From positions 18,713 to 82,712 of the forward strand of contig NZ_PZJW01000008.1 in assembly GCF_003206615.1 (NCBI RefSeq): DNA of 64,000 nucleotides. The letters run 5' to 3'. This DNA comes from Salinicola acroporae (GTDB taxonomy: Bacteria > Pseudomonadota > Gammaproteobacteria > Pseudomonadales > Halomonadaceae). The translations under genes were made by a program, and so were the position numbers. Every line of letters begins with the position of its first letter. The stretch's first letter is position 1. This document shows, piece after piece, positions 8,972 to 16,658 of the stretch. The notes under the pieces are model-generated. The model had not been told where the DNA came from. It ran no database searches and was given only the letters and a program-made list of their open reading frames with translations.

Positions 8972-11134
8972 TTAAAAGTCGACACTGTAGCCCACGGACA
9001 GCGTCCGTCCGCGCCCCGCGAAATAGCGATCGTTCATGTAGTCGGCATTGGGGCTGTCGAGCGCGCTCTGGGAGTAGTAGGTGATGTACTGCTTGTCGAA
9101 CAGGTTGGCGATGCCGACGTTCAGTTCGCCCACCGGCAACTGGTAACCAACGGCAGCGTCGACCAGGGTGTAGCCATCGAAATCACGATCCCAGCCGTTG
9201 TCGCTGTCGTCGAAGTCCTTGTCGAAGGCGTGGTTGAGCTGCACGAAAGTCGTCCACAGTGGCGACCACTGGGCCGACCAGCTGGCGACGAGACGATCGG
9301 GAGAGACGTTCAGGCCATCCAGCTTGGCATCCAGCGTGCCATTGTTGTCGCTGTCATAGCGGCCCCGCATGTGGGAGTACGCCAGCTTGCCGGAATGCGC
9401 CTCGTTGAACTGGTAGCCCACCGAAGCCTCGATGCCATCGATCCGTGTCTCTTCACGCTGCATGACGAAGGCGTCGCCCTGCGTCGCGATTCGCGAACCG
9501 AAGTCGGAAGAGGAGACGTAGTAGCTCAACTCGGCGTTTAGTCGCCCGTCGTCGTAGCGCACGCCGGTCTCCACGTTGTCGGTCACGATGGGCCGCAGGT
9601 TCGAGAAGTTGTCGACCGACTGCCCGGGCGTGCTGATGCCACGCAGCACGCGCCCCACGTCGGGGATCACGAAGCCTTCGGAATAGTTGGCGAACAGGCT
9701 CCAGTGCTGAATCGGGCGCCATACCACACCGGCGTTGTAGAGCGTCTCCTCGAAGTCGGGCGAACCGCCCTCGACCTCGACACCGTTGTTCGCGGCAACG
9801 GTTCGGTAGCTGTCGATATCGAGCTTGGCATACTCGTAGCGCGCACCGGCTGAGAGCGTCAGCGAATCGATGGGACTGAAATCCACTTGCACGAATGGCG
9901 ACAGATCGGTGTATTTCACCTTGGGTACATAGGTGCGACCCGTGCCCCACAGATACTGCTCGGTATCGTCACGCATGAGATCCAAACCGAGCGTGAGCTT
10001 GATGCGATCGTCCCAGAGGCCATCCTTGGTCAGCGACGTCTTGAGCCCGTATTTCTGCGTCTCCGCCATCGTCTGGTCGTAGAGCGTGCCCACCGGCGCG
10101 ATGGCAGGGTCCTGGAACGACCCGGAATTGGTGGCCCCGAACAGCGATTCGTAGTCCTGGTAGAACGCCAGCACGTTCAGGTGCATGCCGGCCAGATCGT
10201 AGTCGTCCCAAGTGATACCGGTGGTCCAGACCCTGTTGTAGGGAGCGGCCCCTTCCGGCTCGTCACGCTTCGAGGTAGTGGGCACCCCGCTTGCACGATC
10301 GCCCGCGACGCTGACGTAGTGGTTCTGCCCCTCGAGGCGATAGTGATTGACGCTCAACTGCAGCCGCCGGTCATCGTCGAACCAGTAGGCGACCTTGCCG
10401 AACACGTCGTAGGCGTCGGAGTCCATCAGATCGCCCTGGGTATTGTCGACGCCGATGGGATCGCCGTCCCCATCCACGTAGCGCCCCTGGTCCTCGTAGC
10501 TCAGCGAGAAGAGGTAGTCGAGGGCGTCCTTGTTACCACTGAAACCATAGTTGGTGCGATAGCTGGTGGTGTCCCCGTTCAGCTCCGACGTCGGCGTGGT
10601 CACCTCGGCTTCGAAGTGCTGATTGAACGCGCCCGGCTCGGGACGCTTGGTGATCAGGTTGATGACGCCACCGGCCGCACCCAGGCCATTGGTGGCGTTC
10701 GCTCCCTTGATGACCTCGATATGGTCGATCATCGAGAAGTCGATGGTGTGCAGCTCGCGCCCGGTGGGGCGCAACGGGTTGGACTGTGGGATGCCATCGA
10801 TCATGACCAGCGGCGCCCGCCCGCGCAGCGTCTCGCCACTGCCGCTCATCTTCTGGCGCGGGGGCGAATAGTCCGGCAGCAGGTTGCTGAGCATCTCCGA
10901 CGAGTCAGAGGTGATCCGCTGCTGCTGCTCGAGCTCCTCGCGCGTGATCACGCGAATCACCTGCGGCGAGTTCTGTCGCTCGGCACCGGAGCGCGTCGCC
11001 GTGATGACCATCGTTTCGTTCGAGACGTCCGCCGTGGTGGAGGCGGCATCCGCCGCCAGAACCTGCGCAGCCGTGCCCCACCCCGCCGATATCAGCAACG
11101 TTCCCAGTACTACCCTCTCGCCGTTCATCCGCAT
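8972..11134 (-). CDS. TonB-dependent siderophore receptor
   Basis: 720 residues. A cleavable signal peptide is followed by a TonB box-like ETMVITATRS, then a plug domain with RGRAPLVMIDGIPQSN and IEVIKGANATNGLGAAGGVINLITKRP. A 22-strand barrel ends in the aromatic SVGYSVDF. The plug sequence around RGRAPLVMIDG and RELHTIDF recalls the IutA (hydroxamate/aerobactin) class more than FecA, but the ligand is not certain. It is the first gene of the import operon and lies behind a candidate Fur site. It would bind and take up a ferric siderophore across the outer membrane with energy from TonB. No siderophore biosynthesis genes are in the window, so it may use xenosiderophores. Confidence 0.94.
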   Translation of the reverse strand: MRMNGERVVLGTLLISAGWGTAAQVLAADAASTTADVSNETMVITATRSGAERQNSPQVIRVITREELEQQQRITSDSSEMLSNLLPDYSPPRQKMSGSGETLRGRAPLVMIDGIPQSNPLRPTGRELHTIDFSMIDHIEVIKGANATNGLGAAGGVINLITKRPEPGAFNQHFEAEVTTPTSELNGDTTSYRTNYGFSGNKDALDYLFSLSYEDQGRYVDGDGDPIGVDNTQGDLMDSDAYDVFGKVAYWFDDDRRLQLSVNHYRLEGQNHYVSVAGDRASGVPTTSKRDEPEGAAPYNRVWTTGITWDDYDLAGMHLNVLAFYQDYESLFGATNSGSFQDPAIAPVGTLYDQTMAETQKYGLKTSLTKDGLWDDRIKLTLGLDLMRDDTEQYLWGTGRTYVPKVKYTDLSPFVQVDFSPIDSLTLSAGARYEYAKLDIDSYRTVAANNGVEVEGGSPDFEETLYNAGVVWRPIQHWSLFANYSEGFVIPDVGRVLRGISTPGQSVDNFSNLRPIVTDNVETGVRYDDGRLNAELSYYVSSSDFGSRIATQGDAFVMQREETRIDGIEASVGYQFNEAHSGKLAYSHMRGRYDSDNNGTLDAKLDGLNVSPDRLVASWSAQWSPLWTTFVQLNHAFDKDFDDSDNGWDRDFDGYTLVDAAVGYQLPVGELNVGIANLFDKQYITYYSQSALDSPNADYMNDRYFAGRGRTLSVGYSVDF

Positions 11135-11216
11135 GATCCGCCTCTCGCCGATTTTCTCGTCGTTATTTTTTCAACCCTCGCCCCAGGCCACTTCGCCGCG
11201 AGGGGAATGGCGGCGC

Positions 11217-11246
11217 ATTATTGCAAACAATATGCAAAAGCACCAA
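11217..11246 (-). promoter_or_regulatory. Candidate promoter of the siderophore operon
   Basis: Read on the minus strand there is AATAAT (11222-11217), 5 of 6 to the -10 consensus. It lies 18 bases downstream of TTGGTG (11246-11241), which is only 3 of 6 to the -35. The local AT content is clearly higher than the surroundings. It sits just downstream of the candidate Fur site. Confidence 0.4.
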
Positions 11247-11251
11247 CCAAC

Positions 11252-11273
11252 AATAACCATTCTCATATGAGAA
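11252..11273 (-). promoter_or_regulatory. Candidate Fur box
   Basis: TTCTCATATGAGAA (11260-11273) is a perfect 14-base palindrome. On the minus strand it continues into TGAGAATGGTTATTG, which resembles the Fur 7-1-7 motif TGATAATnATTATCA at about 10 of 14 positions. It lies about 120-140 bases upstream of the siderophore receptor gene and next to a candidate -35. Iron-Fur repression of this operon is the expected control, but the match is imperfect. Confidence 0.5.
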
Positions 11274-11565
11274 GCGAGGACGGGATCACGCAATCGTCAT
11301 CTTCATGGGCTAGTTTTCACGCCTGACGCCTCGGCATCGGGACGCTTGAACGTTTGCGGTTCTCGTCCCGACGGTTCACCTTGACGCCAGCCTCCGCGTA
11401 GCCGAAGGTCAACCCCTGGCGCGGCAGCCCATGGCCGCGTCGGTATCTCCCCGACGTGATCTGCAGCGCTTCGATGCGCCAGCGCCGCGGCAGGGGAGTT
11501 CTCTATCACTGGAACATGGATTGTGGCGGGTACCGCAGACGGTAATCGCCGGAGACCTCGACGCA
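11274..11565. other. Gene-free stretch between the siderophore operon and ugpQ
   Basis: About 290 bases of GC-rich sequence. I see no convincing ORF, hairpin terminator or repeat. Open frames crossing it are extensions or shadows. It must carry the ugpQ promoter, which I cannot place. Confidence 0.5.
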
Positions 11566-12366
11566 ATGACTCAGAGTGTGACCGCGCCAGCCAGCAAAGC
11601 CCCCCGTTACATCGCGCATCGCGGCCTATCCGCACGCGCCCCCGAAAATACCCTGGCGGCCGTGCAAGCGGCATACGACGCCGGTTGCGAGTGGGTCGAG
11701 CTGGACGTTCAGCTGCTTGGCGACGGTACCCCCGTGATCTGGCACGACGCAGGGATCAAGCGCTGTTCCGATGGCCGTGGCAAGCTGGTCAAGCTGGATG
11801 CCGAGAGCGCCGCCAAGCTGGATGCCGGCAGTTGGTTCGGCGCACAGTATCGGGGCGAGGCCATGGCGACCCTGGAAGCGATGCTGGCATTGATCCAGCG
11901 ACTCGGCATGGGTCTCAATCTGGAACTCAAGGTCTGTCGCGGCCGCAACGCCATCGAACTGGTGCAAGCCGCCCTGCCTCCGACGCTGGAAGCCCTGCCG
12001 GCGGAGAAGCTGATCGTCTCCTCATTCGATCGTCACGCCCTCACGGCGGCACGGGCACTGGAATCCGATCCCGACCGCCTGCGTCTCGGCGTGCTCGACG
12101 ACAAGGCCCCCAAGCGCTGGTGGCTGGAGACCGAGCGGCTTTCCGCCTACAGCCTGCACCTGGACTGGCGCAAGCTGAAGATCAAGCGGGCCCAGGAGAT
12201 CGCCGACGAGGAGATCAAGCTGTTCTGCTACACCGCCAACGACCCGGTCACCTTCGAAAAGCTCTGGGACTGGGGCGTCGATGGCGTGATCAGCGATGAT
12301 CCCACGCGTTTCGTCGTCCACGCGGGAGAGGCCGCCGCCCGCGCGTCGGAGACAAAAAGCGCCTGA
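11566..12366 (+). CDS. ugpQ: Glycerophosphodiester phosphodiesterase (UgpQ type)
   Basis: 266 residues, cytoplasmic, no signal peptide. It has the GDPD TIM-barrel signatures: IAHRGLSARAPENTLAAVQAAYDAGCEWVELDVQLLGDGTPVIWHDAGI near the N-terminus (catalytic His-Arg, the Glu-Asn pair and the metal-binding Glu-x-Asp), LNLELKV in the middle and DGVISDDPTRF at the end. It hydrolyses glycerophosphodiesters to glycerol-3-phosphate and an alcohol. The lack of a signal peptide fits UgpQ rather than periplasmic GlpQ. The start at 11566 has GGAGA about 10 bases upstream; the frame is open further upstream but shows no homologous sequence. The neighbours are unrelated. Confidence 0.92.
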   Translation: MTQSVTAPASKAPRYIAHRGLSARAPENTLAAVQAAYDAGCEWVELDVQLLGDGTPVIWHDAGIKRCSDGRGKLVKLDAESAAKLDAGSWFGAQYRGEAMATLEAMLALIQRLGMGLNLELKVCRGRNAIELVQAALPPTLEALPAEKLIVSSFDRHALTAARALESDPDRLRLGVLDDKAPKRWWLETERLSAYSLHLDWRKLKIKRAQEIADEEIKLFCYTANDPVTFEKLWDWGVDGVISDDPTRFVVHAGEAAARASETKSA

Positions 12367-12450
12367 TACACCCGTCATTTAGAACCTTTGACGGCGCCTT
12401 CCCGGGCATAAGATGGGCACCATGCCCGTTTTCCAGGTCGCGAGCCGTTC

Positions 12451-13269
12451 ATGAACCCATCCACGCTCATCGGCATCATCGCCAGCGCACTGCTGCTGGC
12501 GACCGTCGTGCTATTCACCGCTCAGGCCCCGAGCAGTTTCTTCAACCTGCCGGGGCTCGCGATCGTGCTCACCGGCACGCTGGCGGCCAGCTTCATCAGC
12601 TACCCGCTTCGGGAGATGCAGCGGCTGTGCCGCCAGATCGCCGTCGTGTTTCGACGCGAGCCCCAGGCCAGCGAGCTGGAGAGCGACCTCGAGCAGTTGA
12701 TCGAAATGTCGCGCCACTGGAGCCGTGGCAATATCCGCGCCATCGAAGGCGCACTGGAGAGCACCACCAACCCTTTCCTGCGGACCGGCATACAGATGGT
12801 GATCGCCAACACCCGGGAGGAGGAGATCCGTGAAATGCTGCGCTGGCGCATGGTGCGGGTGAAGGCCAAGGAGCGCACCGAGGCGCAGATCCTGCGAACC
12901 ATGGCGGTCTATGCGCCGGCATTCGGGATGCTGGGCACGCTGGTCGGACTGATCAACATGCTCGAGGTGATCCAGGCCGGCGACCTGGCGGTGATCGGCC
13001 CGCGTCTGGCGGTGGCACTGATGTCGACCTTCTACGGCATTCTGCTGGCCAACCTGTTGTTCAAGCCGATCGCGGTCAAGCTCGAACGCCGCACCGAGGC
13101 CCGGCTGATGGCCATGGCGCTGCTTCTCGAGGGGATCATGATGGTCAGCAAGCGTCGTCTGCCGGCGTTCATCGAGGAGGCGCTGAACACCTACCGTGCC
13201 GAACATCGCGACGAAATGCGCGACGCGCGACGCCCACAGCCCGCCGACGCCGCGGCCGAATCCGCATGA
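12451..13269 (+). CDS. motA: MotA/PomA-type stator protein
   Basis: 272 residues with four predicted membrane helices: two near the N-terminus (STLIGIIASALLLATVVLF; FNLPGLAIVLTGTLAASFIS) and two at about 150-210 (YAPAFGMLGTLVGLINML; GPRLAVALMSTFYGILLANLLFKPIAVKL). The sequence TLVGLINML...GPRLAVALMSTFYG is diagnostic of MotA/PomA/ExbB-type channel subunits. The cytoplasmic loop between helices 2 and 3 is rich in charged residues, as needed to push on FliG. It overlaps the motB-like gene by 4 bases. The lack of other flagellar genes nearby means it could also drive another process or be a second stator. Confidence 0.88.
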   Translation: MNPSTLIGIIASALLLATVVLFTAQAPSSFFNLPGLAIVLTGTLAASFISYPLREMQRLCRQIAVVFRREPQASELESDLEQLIEMSRHWSRGNIRAIEGALESTTNPFLRTGIQMVIANTREEEIREMLRWRMVRVKAKERTEAQILRTMAVYAPAFGMLGTLVGLINMLEVIQAGDLAVIGPRLAVALMSTFYGILLANLLFKPIAVKLERRTEARLMAMALLLEGIMMVSKRRLPAFIEEALNTYRAEHRDEMRDARRPQPADAAAESA

Positions 13270-14120
13270 GCCTGGCCGCGATCTCCCCCGGCGGCCCCTT
13301 CTCCGACCTGCTGTTCGACGACGGCCCCTTCGACGACGCCGGCCGCAGCAGCGAGAGCGACTCCTGGCTGATGAGCTATCTCGACATGCTCATGCTGCTG
13401 ATCACCTTCTTCGTGCTGATGCTGGCGCTCTACGGCGGCCAGCTCGTCGATCGCGACCTCGAGACGCCCGCGGTCACGGCCCTGCCGCTGCACGTGCCGG
13501 CGGTTCGCCCCCCGGCGCCTCTCCCCGCCGCGACCGTCGGCGACTTCTATCGCCCACCGCGACAGCTCGCCCCGGCGCCGCTGGCAAGTGATGTCGGCTT
13601 CTATTCGCCCGGCCCGGTCGCGGTCCCAGAAGAAAGGGTGGCCGAGGCACCGATGGTGTTCAGCGTGCCGCTGTTCGACCTGCCCGACGCCACGCCCGCA
13701 GCCGCACTGCCGCAGATCGACGGCGTCGAGGTCACCGCGATTCCCCACGGATTCAACCTGCGGATCCAGGATCACCTGCTCTTCGACAGCAGCGCCGTGG
13801 GGCTCAGCGACAGCGGTCGACAACTGGTCGAACGGCTGATCCCGACACTGCAGGCTTTCAACGGCACCATCTCGGTCGAAGGCCATACCGATAGCGTCCC
13901 GATCTCGACCCCGCGCTTCCCCTCCAACTGGGAGCTCTCGGCGGCGCGGGCCTCGGCGGTGGTGCGCGTGCTGCGGTTGGCCGGCATCGACGGCGACCGG
14001 CTACGGGCGATCGGCTACGCCTCGACCCACCCCCTGGCCAGCAACCACACCCCCACCGGTCGCGCCAGCAATCGCCGCGTGGAGCTGGTGCTTCAGGAAG
14101 CGAACTCGCCGACGCCGTGA
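13266..14120 (+). CDS. motB: MotB-type stator protein with OmpA-like domain
   Basis: 284 residues. A short N-terminal cytoplasmic tail is followed by one membrane helix SWLMSYLDMLMLLITFFVLMLALYGG that contains the ion-conducting Asp (LDM). Then comes a Pro/Ala-rich linker and an OmpA-like peptidoglycan-binding domain (ISVEGHTDSVPIS, NWELSAARASAVVRVL, IGYASTHPLASN, RASNRRVELVL). It anchors the MotA channel to peptidoglycan. The gene overlaps motA as ATGA, giving one transcript. The cytoplasmic N-terminal tail is somewhat long (about 35 residues). Proton versus sodium use cannot be decided by eye. Confidence 0.9.
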   Translation: MSLAAISPGGPFSDLLFDDGPFDDAGRSSESDSWLMSYLDMLMLLITFFVLMLALYGGQLVDRDLETPAVTALPLHVPAVRPPAPLPAATVGDFYRPPRQLAPAPLASDVGFYSPGPVAVPEERVAEAPMVFSVPLFDLPDATPAAALPQIDGVEVTAIPHGFNLRIQDHLLFDSSAVGLSDSGRQLVERLIPTLQAFNGTISVEGHTDSVPISTPRFPSNWELSAARASAVVRVLRLAGIDGDRLRAIGYASTHPLASNHTPTGRASNRRVELVLQEANSPTP

Positions 14121-14230
14121 CGACTCGCCCCGAATCGCGGCGCCGCGAGCGCCGCCCCGCGCGGGAATTCCATCGGCCATCCCTGCCGATCCTGAATTCA
14201 CTTGTGGGAAGGAAGCTGCGACAATCCGCC

Positions 14231-14474
14231 CCGTCGAGAGACGTGTGCACGGGAAGCGGGTGAGAACCCCGCACTGCCCCCGCAACGGTAATCGCGTTGG
14301 GAATATTGCATTTCCCTGGATACCACCGGGATGCGCCATCGAGCCATCCAGCCACTGTGATCCACCGGATATCGATTCGAAAGCGTTCGTGTCAAGGGAA
14401 CGTCCGGGGTCATGGGAAGGCGTGTGTATCGGATGACCCGAGGGTCACCCCGCGAGAGTCCGGAGACCGGCGCG
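14231..14474 (+). ncRNA. Cobalamin riboswitch
   Basis: The leader of btuB contains the conserved cobalamin riboswitch elements in order: a GGGAAGCGGGTGAGAACCCC block (14251-14270), CACTGCCCCCGCAACGGTAA (14272-14291; this includes the B12 box), CCACTG at 14352, GGGAAGGCG at 14414 and a final CCGCGAGAGTCCGGAGACCGG (about 14450-14470). The core spans about 240 bases and ends about 190 bases before the btuB start. With bound adenosylcobalamin it should lower btuB expression. The exact P1 boundaries are not fixed by eye. Confidence 0.93.
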
Positions 14475-14509
14475 TTTCTCCTCACTGGTTGATGCGGAGG
14501 GCTCATCCA

Positions 14510-14562
14510 GTGACGACCCCACCTGCCCGAGGGCTCCGACGCCTGGGGCGGGTCTCGTCACG
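14510..14562 (+). promoter_or_regulatory. Possible expression-platform hairpin of the btuB riboswitch
   Basis: After the aptamer, GTGACGACCCC can pair with GGGGCGGGTCTCGTCAC (imperfectly), giving a long GC stem without a following T run. It could be part of a switch that acts on translation rather than on transcription termination. This is a suggestion from visible complementarity only. Confidence 0.35.
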
Positions 14563-14661
14563 TCCGTCCTCCCATTGCGTTCTCGTCAGGATTCAGCCCC
14601 ATCGGCCTCGCCCCACCAGCGGCGGTAGTCGATGGTGCCACGCAGTTGGGGATCACATCAC

Positions 14662-16527
14662 ATGCGTTACAAGAAAAGCGCCGTTACCTCGGGCGTCGCG
14701 CTCGCGGTGGCCATGGCCACGCTGCCGGCCCATGCCCAGCAGGTCTCGGCCCGACAGCAGCAGCTCGACGACGTCCAGGTCACCGCCAATCGCCTGCCGC
14801 AATCGCAGGCCGACGTGCTGGCCAGCACCACCATCATCGACCGCGCCGAGATCGAGCGCAGCCAGGCCGACAGCGTGGTCGAACTGCTTCAGGGTCGCGC
14901 CGGCATCGAGATTGCCCAGACCGGCGCGCCGGGCAGTCTCACCAGCCTGTTCATGCGCGGCAGCGAATCCGACCATAGCGTCGTGCTGGTCGATGGCGTT
15001 CGGATCAACTCGGCGACGAGCGGCGGCGCCAGCCTTGAGTTCCTGCCGCCGGAAGCGATCGACCGCATCGAAATCGTCCGCGGCCCACGAGCGGCGGCCT
15101 ATGGCGCCGATGCCATCGGCGGCGTGATCCAGATATTCACCCGGCGCGGCGGCGATGGCACTCGAGGCGCGCTGAACCTGAGAGTCGGGGAGAACAGCAC
15201 CAACAAGCAGAATCTGTTCGTCTCCACGGGAGACGACGACACCCGCCTTAACGCCACCCTGTTTCGCCGCCACGGCGACGGCTTCAACGCCACCGAGGCC
15301 GACACCAGCGGCGAGCGGGATGGCTTCGAACGCAGCGGTGGTCAATTGGGACTCTCTCACCGTTTCAGCGATCGGGTCGACTTCAGCTTCAATGCCCTGC
15401 GCCAGAATTTCGACACCGATTATGACGACTGTTACCCCGCCAGCGCCCTGGGCGCGTCCCAGGGCTGCCGGACCAAGGGTTACCTGCAGACCTTCGGCGG
15501 TCAGCTCGATGTTGCGCTCGACACCGACTGGGACATGATTCTCACCGCCGGTCATTTCGACGAGCAGCGGGAGGAGCGTTACGCCGGCGAGCGCAACAGC
15601 CGCACCGAGTCACACCGCAACGAGCTGGGCTTGCAGCACCGCTTTACGCGGCAAAATGGCGTCGACGTGCTCGGGGTCGACTATCGCGGGGAGCGCCTCG
15701 ACTACGACGATTACGCCTATGGTTCGCGATATCAAAAGGACAGCCGCGAGAACTACGGCCTCTACGCCATGGTCCAACGCCAATATGGTCCCCACGAGGT
15801 GTCGGGCTCACTGCGCTACGACGATGATTCGCGGTTCGGCGACGAGACGACAGGTAATCTCGGCTATGCCTATCACCTGACCCGGTTCCAGCGGATCGGC
15901 GTCAGCTACGGCACCGCCTTCAAGGCGCCCAACCTGATCGATCTCTACGGACCTTACGGCACCAATCCCGATCTCGACGCCGAGACCTCGAAGACACTGG
16001 AGGCCTTCTGGGCCCTGGACCGCGGCCCTTGGGACGCTCGAGTGTCCGTGTTCGAAAGCCGGATCGACGATCTGATCAGCTATGACCCGACGACCTATAT
16101 TCCCTACAACGTCGATGAAGCGCGCATCCGGGGCGTCGAGTTGAGCGGCGGCTGGCAACGCGGCGGTCTTGCCCTGCGCGCCAGCCTGACTCACCAGGAT
16201 CCGGAGGATCGCGATACCGGCGACCGACTCAAGCGCCGCGCCAGGACGTTCGGCCGCGTCGATGCCGACTACAGCCTCGCTGCCTGGTCCGTTGGCACCA
16301 CCCTGCGCGCCGCGGGCGATCGCCGCGACACCCAGTTCTCCTTTCCCTACGGCGACACCACCACGGCCGGCTACGGCGTGGTCGACCTGCGCACCGCCTG
16401 GCAGGTCACGCCGACCGTCGAACTGTCTGCCAAGCTGGAAAACGCCTTCGACAAGGATTATCAGCTGGTGGATGGCTACAACACCCAGGACCGCTATCTC
16501 GAAGGTGGCGTGAAGCTCAGCTTCTGA
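14662..16527 (+). CDS. btuB: TonB-dependent vitamin B12 receptor
   Basis: 621 residues, the usual BtuB length. The signal peptide ends at AHAQQ. The TonB box region is DDVQVTANRLP, and the plug domain has SLFMRGSESDHSVVLVDGVRIN and IDRIEIVRGPRAAAYGADAIGGVIQIFT. The barrel closes with LKLENAFDKDYQLVDGYNT-like sequence and a terminal Phe. It imports cobalamin across the outer membrane. The start at 14662 (MRYKKSAV) gives a normal signal peptide; GGGGAT lies about 10 bases upstream. The ORF opens further upstream but nothing suggests use. The cobalamin riboswitch directly upstream strongly confirms the substrate. btuF and cobO lie about 10 kb away in the same window. Confidence 0.95.
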   Translation: MRYKKSAVTSGVALAVAMATLPAHAQQVSARQQQLDDVQVTANRLPQSQADVLASTTIIDRAEIERSQADSVVELLQGRAGIEIAQTGAPGSLTSLFMRGSESDHSVVLVDGVRINSATSGGASLEFLPPEAIDRIEIVRGPRAAAYGADAIGGVIQIFTRRGGDGTRGALNLRVGENSTNKQNLFVSTGDDDTRLNATLFRRHGDGFNATEADTSGERDGFERSGGQLGLSHRFSDRVDFSFNALRQNFDTDYDDCYPASALGASQGCRTKGYLQTFGGQLDVALDTDWDMILTAGHFDEQREERYAGERNSRTESHRNELGLQHRFTRQNGVDVLGVDYRGERLDYDDYAYGSRYQKDSRENYGLYAMVQRQYGPHEVSGSLRYDDDSRFGDETTGNLGYAYHLTRFQRIGVSYGTAFKAPNLIDLYGPYGTNPDLDAETSKTLEAFWALDRGPWDARVSVFESRIDDLISYDPTTYIPYNVDEARIRGVELSGGWQRGGLALRASLTHQDPEDRDTGDRLKRRARTFGRVDADYSLAAWSVGTTLRAAGDRRDTQFSFPYGDTTTAGYGVVDLRTAWQVTPTVELSAKLENAFDKDYQLVDGYNTQDRYLEGGVKLSF

Positions 16528-16540
16528 CTGCCTTTCACAT

Positions 16541-16590
16541 GCAGCGGCGCCGACTCCCCGGCGCCGCTGCCTCTTCCCTCTTCCCTCTTT
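16541..16590 (+). terminator. Rho-independent terminator after btuB
   Basis: An 11-bp GC-rich inverted repeat (arms 16541-16551 and 16560-16570, 8-base loop) is followed by a pyrimidine tract ending in TTT, 14 bases after the btuB stop codon. Confidence 0.8.
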
Positions 16591-16620
16591 AAACAGCTTC
16601 TCCCTCTCCGCGCCCGGTGA

Positions 16621-16640
16621 TACTGTATATATGAACAGTC
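16621..16640 (+). promoter_or_regulatory. LexA (SOS) box
   Basis: TACTGTATATATGAACAGTC matches the gammaproteobacterial SOS consensus (CTG-N10-CAG with an AT-rich core) at 17 of 20 positions, including the invariant CTGT and ACAG. It lies 19 bases before the start of the radical SAM gene. At this position it would block transcription when LexA is bound and release on DNA damage. Confidence 0.8.
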
Positions 16641-16658
16641 ACCACAGGAGTCGCTGGC

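Noticed and set aside
9887-11326. Plus-strand open frame of 479 codons opposite the TonB receptor
   Set aside because: The receptor frame shows plug and barrel motifs; the plus-strand translation has no family features and runs into the promoter.
14297-15127. Plus-strand open frame that crosses the riboswitch and the start of btuB
   Set aside because: It runs through structured RNA and is in a different frame from BtuB, without homology.
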